Part shown: one piece after another, positions 1-10,310 of the stretch | Position numbering within the stretch: position 1 is the stretch's first letter | How the letters are laid out: each line of letters opens with the position of its first letter | Assembly (NCBI GenBank): GCA_963169105.1 | Contig: OY720633.1 | Location: 147,209,200 to 147,273,199 of the forward strand | Direction: 5' to 3' | Source of the DNA: Ceriagrion tenellum | Taxonomy: Eukaryota; Arthropoda; Insecta; Odonata; Coenagrionidae | DNA length: 64,000 bases | Program-made: the position numbers and the translations under genes | Notes under the pieces: generated by a model | What the model was told of the DNA's origin: nothing | What the model saw: the letters and a program-made list of their open reading frames with translations, nothing else | Databases searched by the model: none

Positions 1-3000
1 GATAAGAGTTCCCGAGCAGTAAAGAAGAACGAAATTAGTAGATCGATGGGTCATGTGATGTTCCGGTGGATTTTTAATTTATCATGTAGCTCAGGAAGAG
101 AGTTATGTTATTTTTAAGATCTTCGGGCAGTATAATGTCACTAACAATACTGTTCAAAAGCTACTTATAGAATTAGTGTTTTTCCAACATCCCAAATTAT
201 TCTTTTGATGAATTTTTTGTTTGTTATCTGTTGAATGGTAGATATTAGTATCATATGACGGTAATGGGCCTAAAAGGTTTAGGCTAAAAAGTCAGTGACA
301 GAGTCCAAAAAATATCATAATAATATTAAGTATACCGCCGTTTGCTGGTATTTGCTTTAATTGTTATTTTTCTAGCTAGTCTTTATATGAAACATAGATG
401 CAAGTGGTGGTCCATTAATATATCATTTGGTTTTACTGAAATGGATTCAAAGCTTTATAGCAAAACGTACCAAAATATTTAAAACTTAAAATCACATTAT
501 CTTACTTAATTGAGTAATTCAATATCTTTTAATTATTTATACCATCCAAAAATAGCTAAATTGCACGAAAATTTGTTTGATTAAAAAAGTTTTCTAAATA
601 TGTGGTTAAGCAAAATGTAGGATCAAGCTTAAAGCACAAAATAAAGTTCATTGAAAAAAGGGTTATAAAAAAGATGGAAAAAAAGCCATGAGGTCTCGAG
701 GCAGTCCGTATCGAATTAATTGCTGAGTAATGGAGTAAAAGAAATCATTTACCGGGTCATGATTGAACAATTCATATCCAAGAAAACCATACAGAGAATT
801 ATCGAGCGAATTAGTGGATTAGGGAATAGGATATGTCCAATTAGTTTGGCGCAAACGATCAGAGAAATTACATACGACTCTGCACTCCATTTCCTTTCCT
901 CATCCACGACCATTCATCTCGCAAAACCTTCATTCCCTCCTCTGTCGCATTTAACCATTTTTAGCCGCACCGGACATTTTGCCATTTATTATGCCATTAT
1001 TTTAGGAGCTTATGATGAGGTATGAAAAAATTTACGAAACTCCTCTGATATTTTTAGCAAACTTTTTGAAAAGCGCCACGAGATTTTTTAAGAAAATATT
1101 TTAAGGGGAAATCGTATGTCCTTTATATTAGCGGAAGTATCATAATAATTTTTATAGTCTTTGTATTTGATTCAAATAGTTTTATGCATTTTTTTAAATA
1201 TAAAATGAAATGGAATTAAAGTCATTCGAGACATTATAGTTTTTTCAGTATTTAAAATAATTAACTTATTCTGGACCAGAGAAAAATTTTAGATAATTAA
1301 TTGTGTCACTTTGATTGTGAGAAACATTTGGCATCTGCCAAAAATTGAATGTTTGTTCTTTGAAGATTTAAAAATATGAAAGGGAAATTCATTCTTCAAA
1401 GGAAAATCTCCATTTTACAGATATTATCAATAATTCATGTCCTTAATTTCACTTCAGTTTACCACACCAAATGATTTTCACATTAACCCATTAATTAATT
1501 AAATTTGGGAAGCGTCAACCGTGTTGTGAATTAGCTTTCACGCTGATTTGGCTTTCAAAACGTTTTGAAACTGCCATCTCTTTGTTTTTGCATCACATCA
1601 AACTGACAGTGAGTTTATATGAGTGTTATCAATGAGAGAACGTATGTATTTCGATTTTTATACCGATATAATATATAATTACAGATTTTATACCGAATTT
1701 CAAAGTGCTACAATTGTAATAAATGTCCTATTTTATTTAAAACAACCTAGGAACGGCCAAACTGAAGTGCTTTAGGTAGTTTGAAGTAAAAACGGCCAGA
1801 AAATGATGCGATTTATTTTTAAATGTGGTCAGTTCATGAGATTGCTTTGCAGATATTTAAATTCCATCCACCCGTGAAGCTGTGAGGCGCATAAGTAGTT
1901 AAATTTCAGATGGGTAAGCCAAAAATACTCAAGTTTTTATACATCGTATGTAAGTTTCCAGGATTTGGCTACACTCCTGGACATTTTTCTAATTAATTTG
2001 CTGATTAATTGCATTTCAAATTGATTGAGTTGGACGCTTTCAACCAGAAATTCCATTGCACCAAATAAAATTATGAGAAGCAGTGGTGGTAAAAATCTTA
2101 AACATCAATGCAAACATGCCTCTATATACAATTTATTTGTCATTTTACTTATTTCCCTACTGTCAGTGCGTTTCATCTGAGTGAAACAATTTAGGCAAGG
2201 AATTGATACAACAAGATTGAAGGCCGTTTATAAAAACAGCGTTCAATAGATGCGAATTCGATTACAGGATCGTTGGACATTGTTTCGAGGCAGTAAGAGA
2301 TCCAATTATTCGTGTTCTCATATCAAGGTGTTGTTGAGCAAGCATGTGCCGAGGGAGACTGGCGCGTAATACAATGAAACCGTTTGATTCAATCTGGTCC
2401 GATTGCTGGCCAAAGCACTGGGGCCAGAAGCGCGCTAAGCAAATGCTCATCCGGACACAGATAGGGGGAAATATCGTGTTTCCATGCCAGCGTATTATTT
2501 CAACCCATCCTCTCGCCCGAAAATCAATTCGAAGCAGCGCCCGCGCACTCCGCTGTTTTCATTCTGATTTCGTTGATTTGTTTTTTCTTTGGCTCGCCAG
2601 GCGTATCAGATGTACGATTCCTGGTGAAATATGGCGAGAGGCGCCAACCTATTTGGGAATCTTTTATCTCCGCTCCGGCGAAGCCAAGCACTGGCGCTGC
2701 CGCCGCTGTTCACTGCAAATTGTTTTAATTTTTGAGAGCTTTAAGTGCCATGGGGGACGAGAGAGTGCAATATTTGCACTTGATCACTGATTCTTTGAGA
2801 ATACTCGACGGAAAACTTTCAATAATATCAAGTACGATTCTTTGTGAGCATTTTGTTGTAAAATCTACATGATTTTGTTTTGTAATTGGCATGTTATTAT
2901 TTGAATATTTCATTGACGGGTTTGCGTTCTTTACTAACAACTCCGAGAAAGTCATGAGCTATAATCTTATGATTATTGAACCTTATTGCTATTGATTATA

Positions 3001-3514
3001 ATATAACAAAGATCTTCATTACATGACCTTAATAGCGTTGAGCCACTGATATAATATTTATGTCAATATAACGGCTAAATCGATAAGCATTTCCATGGTC
3101 GTACCTCCTAAAATCAACCTCGACGCCTGATGCTATTATAAATGGATATTGGGTGCTATCTTATCACACTAAGAGGACTAGAGTTGTTTCATCGCGAACG
3201 GAGAACCTACCTATCATCTACCCTCACTTTTATATCGGAGGAAGTTTGATTAAGTATTTCAATACTACTATACGATTTTAAAACATCGTATACGAAGTCA
3301 GAGAAATATTTACACACTTTTTGTCTATTAATTATGCTTAGAATATCCGAGTAAAGACAAGTGATATAGGATTATAAACATGAAACTTCATTAATGTTAC
3401 CGGAAAAGCATAAATACTATGCATAAATGCTCACATTTCAGGTCGGTTCTGTAGTTTAGGAGAAGATGCGTGACGGGCATGCAAGCGACACTCCATTTAT
3501 AAATGAATATAATA
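1..3514. other. Upstream intron or 5' flank, no gene recognised
   Basis: AT-rich DNA lies before the first visible Beat exon. A somewhat GC-richer patch at about 2260-2770 is open for 148 codons on the + strand. That reading has no recognisable domain, no splice context that fits Beat, and a codon mix unlike the Beat exons, so I do not call it a gene. Because the exon at 4892 starts in phase 1, an upstream exon is required. I could not find a signal-peptide exon ending in phase 1 here, and it is probably outside the window. Confidence 0.5.
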
Positions 3515-3695
3515 CCGGACTCGGTGTCGGCGAGGTTAAGTCCTCGCCTGCCAAACCGAGAGTCGCGGGTTCAAGTCCCGCCTGGGTAGGATATTTACAC
3601 CTCCCTGGGCATGGTTGTGTGTGTTCGTCAATATATTATCTATCTAGTAATTGGCTTCGGCTGTAAGGTATTAAGACTTTATTATTGTTATTATA
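3515..3695 (+). mobile_element. tRNA-derived SINE, copy 1
   Basis: The head is tRNA-like, with an A-box-like stretch around 3524-3542 and a good B box (GGTTCAAGTCC) at about 3570-3580. The body carries the words CCTGGGTAGGATA and ACCTCCCTGGGCA, followed by a tail rich in TTATTATTGTTATTAT. The same head, body and tail order occurs on the opposite strand at 25206-25382, which defines a family of about 180 bp. It is not a working tRNA gene, because the D-arm area instead folds as a 7-bp hairpin (3529-3535 with 3542-3548) and no proper acceptor stem closes. A chance ORF (3466-3666) spans it and is not coding. Confidence 0.8.
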
Positions 3696-4891
3696 TGATT
3701 AAATCGATTTTCAGACACTAAAAATCTAATATACATAACACACTGTAGACCTGATTGCCTAGGAGTTTACATCTGGAGCTGTCGTCCGAAAGATCTTGAA
3801 TTTGAAGTTCCATGTCTTGAATAATTTACTCAAAACTTCCTGCCAAAAGACAAGGCTTGAATATTATACTGTTCCTTAAAAAATTCAATAAATGTTGTAT
3901 GTATATATCAACAATGAGTTATATTTCCACTGATTTCATCACTACCTGATAATATTACCTATATGATGTGTGAAAAAACTCCTCAATGTGGGTGAAGGGA
4001 GATTTAAAAAAAATTTGTTTTTGATTCCACGAGCATCCCAGAGAATATGGGAGATATGGCAACAATAGGAACACCCTTAAGAAATATACCTCTAAGGCAC
4101 GCATGGCCGCGGTAGTGCCTCAAATTAGGTAAATATATCTGCATAAATTCTAACATCTCCGAGTATATTTATAAACAATTAAATGTTAGTCATGACTGTA
4201 ACGCAGCTTTAATTTTTGGAAATTTTCCATTACTGAACTCGGTCCGCCTATTAATGAATTCTCCAATTATAGTATACGAATTGCTGTTAATCAATCTATT
4301 ATTTTAATAATCATCTATTATTCCGACACGCTCCAGCACACCCGTTATCAATTTTTTTTACTGACAGATACTAATGAATTTGGCAAATTTTTTATCAAAC
4401 TTTAATTTTCTCGGTTATTTAGCTCGCCCCATTCAATTTTAATTATCCTTGGTTTAGCCGAAGCAAAATGTCCCTCTTTAAGGTACTGGTTTCTTTCCTG
4501 ACATCATAGCCACGTCTCACTTCACTTTCTTTGATTTATAGGTTAACAATATACTATAGAGCAATTTGGACAGCTTTGAAATCACGTAATTGAGAGTTCG
4601 AGCCGCGAAAAATATGGTGGAAATGAAATTTTGGCGTGCAAAAATTTGTTTCGGAAATGGTAAAAATCATTTGCCTTTACAAACTTTACCTTAACTGCAG
4701 GACTTCAGTGGGAAAGATTTTCTTTTTGTTCTTAGCGATCCAACTTTTTGCTTAAAGGTGGCTTGGAAAAGGTTTGGACTTGGAGAAAAACGGATGTATT
4801 TCCTTGATAAGATTTTCAGATTTTCAGCAATGGACTCATCTCAGCATCGGCCATTTCTAAAATTTATTAACACTCCTCACTTTATTTCCAG
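3696..4891. other. Intron upstream of the Beat Ig1 exon
   Basis: AT-rich sequence with no gene. The last 30 bases form the splice acceptor of the next exon: a pyrimidine-rich stretch (CTCCTCACTTTATTTC) runs into CAG ending at 4891. A weak B-box-like GAGTTCGAGCC occurs at about 4592-4602 without a convincing full tRNA-like head. Confidence 0.6.
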
Positions 4892-5097
4892 GCGTGGGTG
4901 GCCTTAAGAACGTCCGTGTTGTGTCGCCGGGAGCGGTGGCCGTTGGAGAGACGGCCGCCCTCGAATGCCAATACGACCTCGAGGGAGCCGAACTGTACGC
5001 CGTCAAGTGGTACAAGGGCAAGAAGGAGTTCTACCGCTATCTTCCCAAGGAAGATCCGCCCACCAAGGTGTTCCCGCTCCCTGGAATCAATGTCGAT
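4892..5097 (+). CDS. beat: Beat family protein, internal exon, first half of Ig domain 1
   Basis: Beat proteins are secreted or membrane-linked Ig proteins. In flies they bind Sidestep-family receptors and steer motor axon defasciculation. The exon starts after CAG (4891) in phase 1 and ends before GTAAGT at 5098 in phase 0. Its 68 full codons include the family hallmarks: the B-strand Cys in LECQYDLEG (codon 4966-4968), VKWYKG with the core Trp at 5008-5010, then FYRY and KVFPLPGINVD. This Cys-DLEG-VKWYKG-EFYRY-KVFP series is diagnostic of Beat Ig1. The exon is GC-rich with C/G-ending codons, unlike the AT-rich surroundings. The partner Cys lies in the next exon at 10244. The signal peptide must come from an upstream exon. 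The family call is secure, the paralog is not. Confidence 0.95.
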
Positions 5098-5420
5098 GTA
5101 AGTAGTGCGGGAACGAGATAACTCGAGGTTGATTTGACTAGTTCATAAATGTACATCAATTTATTGGACTTTAATACATGAAGCGTTAAGATTTTGGTAA
5201 AGAGCATAATGATTCCGATGTGCAGTTTAGCGGATGCATGGATTTGATCACACGAATGGTATGTATTAAGAATGTAGCTTTATATTTCTTGTGTTTTTTA
5301 AGTGTAAAAGCATTGTGCATATAAAAATTTATCTACTGGTGACTGTGCTTTGGGCCTAGTTTCCGCCTAGCACCTAGTACGCGGGTGAAATTATTCATAA
5401 TGCTTTCCCAGAACCGATAG

Positions 5421-5588
5421 GTTCCCAGAACTGACCTGTTGCAATTATTATGGTCTCTTGACATATATGCTGTATATTTTTTTGTCTACTGAAAAATGAT
5501 GCAAAGTTTCTATCTGAAGTAAAATTAAGAACATTATTTCCGATCCACGGCAATAATTTTCACGCTGCTTCTTCTCATCTAAGACCAA
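5421..5588 (+). repeat. Direct repeat A, copy 1
   Basis: About 165 bp, starting GTTCCCAGAACT and ending TTCTTCTCATCTAA, is repeated at 7647-7812 with only scattered substitutions. Both copies contain ATATATGCTGTATATTT and GATCCACGGCA. There is no coding potential. The spacing between copies is about 2.2 kb. It could be an unclassified interspersed repeat or a local duplication. Confidence 0.85.
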
Positions 5589-5744
5589 GCCTGGCTTTTC
5601 TTTCTTAAAAATAATAAGGCAACATCATTATTATTTTTATTTTTGATTCTTGAGTGTATTTTGTTTGCACATATTTAGAATGTGTGAATATTTTTGATTT
5701 TTCAGACGACTAATGTTCAGTTGAAGGAACGACACGTTGTATTC

Positions 5745-6580
5745 TATAAAGTTTTGGGACCCATAAGCCATAGAAACCATTCAATATATGTTGCAAAACC
5801 ATCAATGAATTTCTTGGTTTCATAACTTATGGTATATATTTATGTACACCGTAAGTAGCCAAGATGGCAGATGCGCAATGAACCGCTTGGAGACTTAATT
5901 GCTAGATAATAGAGTTGTTTGAGACATACGACCTGTTTGTTTACTTAATGACTAATTATTATCTGCATTAGAAATTAATTATACACTAAGCTTTCGTAAA
6001 TTTTATCCGGCAGTGGTAGATTAAAACAAATAATCAAAGTTATTAACTAATGGTAAATAGTTAAGTCACTAGTAAATGTATTCTTGTAACCCCAATATAC
6101 TTATGAGATCTCAAACTTTATGGATCTAATAAAACTTGATTCCATAGCTAAATGTTCTTGCAACCGGCCATAAGTGTTGCAGAAACATTCGATAAATGTA
6201 TTGATGTCAAAAATGGCTTCATAACTTATGGAGCCCATGTCTCCGAGCCATAAGGTAGCCAAGATGGCGGAAGCGCAATAAACCGCTTGGAGTCTTAGTT
6301 GCTTGATGAAATAGTTGCTTTGTGACAAACACCAGTTTGTTTACCCTAACTGACTAATTATTATGTGCAGCTGCAATTTAAAAAAAATAAACGTTCATAT
6401 ATTTATTTCGGCAGTAGCATATTTAGTCTTATAGTTTTAGACATTAACTATTGGTAGATAAGTTATAAAACTGGAAGATGCGTTTCTACAACCCAAATAT
6501 TTTAATGTGGCATGTAACTTAATGGATCACATAACTATAGTTTCCATAGGTATACGTTATTGCAGCCGGCTATAAATCTA
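5745..6580 (+). repeat. Tandem repeat, period about 399 bp, two-plus copies
   Basis: Two full units and the start of a third sit head to tail. Anchors recur at a constant spacing: CATAACTTATGG at 5821 and 6220, GTAGCCAAGATGGC at 5855 and 6255, and TTCCATAG at about 6143 and 6542. Each unit also has CAATRAACCGCTTGGAG and TGACTAATTATTAT. Divergence between units is clearly visible, so the duplication is not recent. The core contains ATGGC, the complement of the GCCAT core of Pho/YY1 sites. No coding potential. Confidence 0.85.
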
Positions 6581-7646
6581 GTTAGCGCATTTTATTATGC
6601 GTACAGCATACTGACGTATTTGAAAACTTAATTGGAATATATTGCTCTATTTCGAGTATCAAAATTCAATTTTTGCGCTTTATCTTTATGGCAATAGTAG
6701 ATTCCTCAAGTACCTTTGCATTTTATTGAATATCTACACACACACGAGTTATCCAGTGGCAGTAATTTTTCTCTGGAGAAACCACTGACTATGACTGACA
6801 TCACTAAATGTCAGCGTTGTAAGATGCCAACACAGCGGCAAATGAGTATCAACGAAACCCTTTGCGCTGCAAATGAGCGTAAGAGTTATTTGGTTGCTAG
6901 CGGTGATCGCCTGAAATTAGCCACAGGTATTCCCACCCGAAATGACCACGATAAAAAAATTTTAGATCATTTTTGTCTTACACCAAGAATATTAAAGTTT
7001 TATCAAATACGTTCTTAACAGTCAAATATAATTACAAACCCCTAAAATATAGCTTTAGATCGATATTTTATAAAATTTGTTGATTGAAAAGTAACATTGA
7101 AATCCATAAGAATGAGTTTCGTCTGTGAAAGAACTTATTATAAGAGTTTATATTTATTAGGTACTAAAAGTGAAAATCGAATCCCGAATTCTATAAACGT
7201 AGCCCATTAAATTGTTGACTATCTTCATATTCCTCTAAATCATCGAAATAAAGTGCAAGCTACCTCCAGGTTTTGTGACACGGGGTGATTCCACAGTGTG
7301 TGTGGAATCCACACCAGGCATGCAGCCCTCATTCCAAATGAAATCATTACCGCGCATGCTCGCCCGGACACCAGGTGCAGATCAAAAGCAGTCAGGATGA
7401 CAATGCGCTCTGGTTATACCAGAAACTAGGAGAGTGCTACGTAAACGAGTATGCTACCATGCAGTATACTATTCAAGATACAGATACTGGCTACTATTAT
7501 TATTGCGACGGATGAATAGTAATACGAGGTACTAAACCACGCAGGAGTTCAATCTTGCAGGAAATTTCATGCGAGGTTAATTGTTAGTAATGCTCTTAAG
7601 ATATTTAGCACAAGTGCAAACTCACTTCACCTAGTGAGGGCCAAAG

Positions 7647-7812
7647 GTTCCCAGAACTAATCTATTGCATTTATATAGTCTCTTGACATATATGCTGTAT
7701 ATTTATTTGTCTACTGAAAAATGACGCAAAGTTTCTATCTGAAGTAAAATTAAGAACATTATTTCCGATCCACGGCAGTAATTTGCACGCTGTTTCTTCT
7801 CATCTAACACCA
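7647..7812 (+). repeat. Direct repeat A, copy 2
   Basis: Second copy of the sequence at 5421-5588, in the same orientation. It differs by isolated substitutions (for example TGACGCAAAG against TGATGCAAAG) and by a few small indels near the 5' end. Confidence 0.85.
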
Positions 7813-8117
7813 ACAGGATCCAAACAAATATATTATGAATTTCTGAATGGAGCGGAAGTATGGAGTATGTAGCTCAGGAAACAAAACTTTGTTTGACCAT
7901 TATATTATGCAATGCTTCAATGTTGACTAATTTCTGTCATATAACTTTCACGCTATGATTGCGCCACTTGATTCAATTCCACCATTTAATTTCCATAAGA
8001 TTGTTTCCAGTTCCTGAAAATACTCAGCATTTGTTTCACTGTATGTTATATTCTTATATAAAAAAATTGGAAATTTTGTTTCAATACTTTTTGTTTTTTG
8101 CATATCCTCTTCTATAG

Positions 8118-8328
8118 ATATTAATTTTGTAGCGTGTCAGTCATTCTGTATCCGTTTTTTTTTCTTTCTCTGTCAATTTTTGAGCTAGAAGAGTGAGATT
8201 TGGTGCGTTGAATGTGGAATATCTGCCGTCATGATTTGGTAGTAGTTTTTTATTTTTATAGCTTCAGCGTGTGGCAGGGGGTGTTAGGTAACCAGTCGTG
8301 CAAAGGTGTATACTATTTGGAGATGAAA
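8118..8328 (+). repeat. Direct repeat B, copy 1
   Basis: About 210 bp beginning ATATTAATTTTGTAG and ending AGATGAAA, shared with 8932-9138. Common words include GTCAGTCATTCTGTATCCG, GAGCTAGAAGAGTGAG and GTGGCAGGGGGTGTTAGGT. Function unknown. Confidence 0.85.
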
Positions 8329-8732
8329 CAAGTGCAGAGGTTTCTCTTTTTGCATATTTGAATTAGTTCTACTAAAGATAGAAGGCTATAGTTTTCGCCA
8401 TTAGATGGATAAAAAATTGAAGTTTCTTATTTTTTCTTTCAATTTTCTTATACAAATAAAATTTCCCTAGAAATCGCGTTTTTAATGTCAAAATCATGAA
8501 TTTTACTTCTGTCAACAATAAGATATTTCCTTGGTAACCGTGGAATTAGCTTTAGCTTTAGAAGGGAAATGGGACCTTTACAATGGTGGCTGGGTTTTAT
8601 ATCTAGAGATAGGTATTACAGTGGAAATCTAGGCTGTATACTAAAATGTTGCTGATTACGATATTTTCAGGGATATTTTTGCCTAAAATTGACAAAATTC
8701 ATTTTAAGTGGACAAATTAAAGTTGGACCCCT

Positions 8733-8764
8733 GTAAAACAGGAGAATGCCACGAAGTTATATTA
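8733..8764 (+). repeat. Short direct repeat, first copy
   Basis: GTAAAACAGGAGAATGCCAC occurs here and again at 8903-8922. The second copy abuts repeat B copy 2, which suggests the repeated unit is larger and partly deleted here. Confidence 0.7.
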
Positions 8765-8931
8765 ATGCGGAAAGCCTCTGAAATGCAAATGGCCTGCAGT
8801 TTAGTTTCCATTTGTTACTGCAAAAGAATGTCGAACTCGGTAAACATAATGTTATGCGGTTTTTATCTTCTGAATTAAAAAATAAAACTTAAATTATAGC
8901 TGAGTAAAACAGGAGAATGCCACGATGTTAT

Positions 8932-9138
8932 ATATTAATTTTGTAGTATGTCAGTCATTCTGTATCCGTTTTGTTTCTTTCTCTGTCACTTTTTGAGCTA
9001 GAAGAGTGAGGTTTGGTGCGTTGAATGTGAAATCTATGTCTTCATGATTTGTCAGTAGTTTTGGATTTTTATTGGGCATGTGGCAGGGGGTGTTAGGTCA
9101 CCGGCCGTGCAAAGGTGTAAGATATTTGGAGATGAAAT
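8932..9138 (+). repeat. Direct repeat B, copy 2
   Basis: Second copy of 8118-8328, same orientation, about 810 bp downstream. It is preceded directly by the short repeat at 8903. Small open frames across this area (9098-9331 minus, 9148-9360 plus) show no known domain. Confidence 0.85.
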
Positions 9139-9911
9139 GGATCATTTTTGGGTTGTGGTTGCAAAAACCAGATGCTGGGAAACACAGTGACAAAGGAGAA
9201 AGGCCAAAAGGGAGAGTGGAAGAGTGTAAAGGTTGAACCAAAAGGAACCGCAGTGCTCTACTATTCAAATGGATGTAAAAACAACAAAGGAGAACAGCTG
9301 ATAGCTCTAGGGCAGGTACACACCCCTGCACATCGAGTGAGCAGGCTAGCTGCCTGCTAGTCTCTTATAATTTATGAATCTTGAATTTTGATTTTCAACG
9401 CTACAAATATTATTAAATGTATCAGCATATATTCACTGAAGCGAGAAGATGCATGAATAGTGGAGTCGTATTCTATACACAAAAGAAGCACTTGGTGGTA
9501 ATGCGTAATTATCGTATGCCCTTGTAAAACGGCTTTAAAATAAAATGGATTTTAGAGAATTAATGTTTGAATGATATAAATTTTTAATAATAATAAAAAT
9601 TGAAATGCATATGTATATTCCGTAATGATTAAATGCAGCACTAATGATTGTGAGACCACTAGCTAGTGAGTCCGTTAATGCTTGTCCTTCTTATTCCGCC
9701 ATTTCTACAGCTATTTGTTTTTGTCCAAGTGAACACATTTTGTGCTCAGAGTTTGACTTTACCCCGTGGACAGTAGACCTTAGCGCTCGTAAACGGGTAC
9801 TTCATAAGATACTTCATAAGTACGGGTACATGACATAAGATGCTTAGTAACTCTGTGGACAACTTGCGTCATATAGCCCCCATGAGATTTAGTGATATGA
9901 GTGGAAGAGGA

Positions 9912-9985
9912 TGCCTGGGTAGCTAAATTGGTTAGAGCACTTGGTTCGAAATCAAAGGTCCTGGGGTCACATTCCAAGCCTGCTG
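9912..9985 (+). mobile_element. tRNA-like SINE head or tRNA pseudogene
   Basis: The stretch GCCTGGGTAGCTAAATTGG followed by TTAGAGC resembles a Pol III A box at the correct distance from the start. GGTCACATTCC at about 9965-9975 resembles a degenerate B box. Between them is an anticodon-like stem-loop, TTGGTTCGAAATCAA. The acceptor-stem ends do not pair cleanly and the B box departs from GGTTCGANTCC, so this is not a working tRNA gene. Its sequence differs from the SINE at 3515. A short unrelated tail follows without an obvious poly(A). Confidence 0.55.
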
Positions 9986-10174
9986 AATGATTTTTCCTCT
10001 GTGAATTTCACATAATTATAAGAACACTAGAAGGCGACTTTGTTAAATTTACGTAGTCCTTTGAACGTATTCCTGATGCCTCTCTTTTCATCTTTTTCTA
10101 TTTGGATGGAATGGAAAACGTGCCACAGTAATTTGTATCGTGCAAAATCATTATCTTTTAATGCTATTTTGCAG

Positions 10175-10310
10175 CTCTCGGAGAGCGACGCCCACCACGT
10201 GGTCCTGCGCGACGCCGGCTTCACGCTCACCGGCCGTTACAGATGCGAAGTCTCGGCGGACGCCCCGTCATTCGACACTGCTCTCGTCGTCGCCTCCCTT
10301 GTCATCGTCG
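10175..10310 (+). CDS. beat: Beat family protein, internal exon, second half of Ig domain 1
   Basis: This exon completes Ig1 of the exon at 4892. It enters in phase 0 after TTTTGCAG and leaves in phase 1 before GTGAGT at 10311. It has 45 codons plus one base: SESDAHHVVL, then GRYRCEVSADAPSF with the F-strand Cys at 10244-10246, then the G strand ending VIV. The YRCEVSADAPSF signature is very characteristic of Beat proteins. Joined to 59729 the split codon becomes GAT (Asp), giving the family-typical D-F-P junction into Ig2. Codons end mostly in C or G. The same phase-1 donor is also compatible with the giant exon starting at 33491, which would make the split codon GAG (Glu). Confidence 0.95.

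Larger units (their letters stand above)
5098..10174. other. Beat intron between the two Ig1 exons (5.1 kb)
   Basis: The donor is GTAAGT at 5098 and the acceptor is TATTTTGCAG ending at 10174. No coding exon was recognised inside. The intron is a patchwork of local duplications, listed separately: a roughly 165-bp direct repeat pair, a roughly 399-bp tandem repeat, a roughly 210-bp direct repeat pair and a tRNA-like element. Short open frames at 6716-7018, 9148-9360 and 9644-9838 have no recognisable content. Confidence 0.85.

Noticed and set aside
2344..2790. 148-codon open frame, candidate upstream exon
   Set aside because: No signal peptide, no Beat similarity, no phase-1 donor at a sensible place, and no known domain.
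3466..3666. Short open frame over the SINE
   Set aside because: It runs through the tRNA-like head and body of a repeat.
4555..4606. Possible tRNA-like head with a GAGTTCGAGCC B-box-like motif
   Set aside because: The A box is poor and there is no second copy or clear element boundary.
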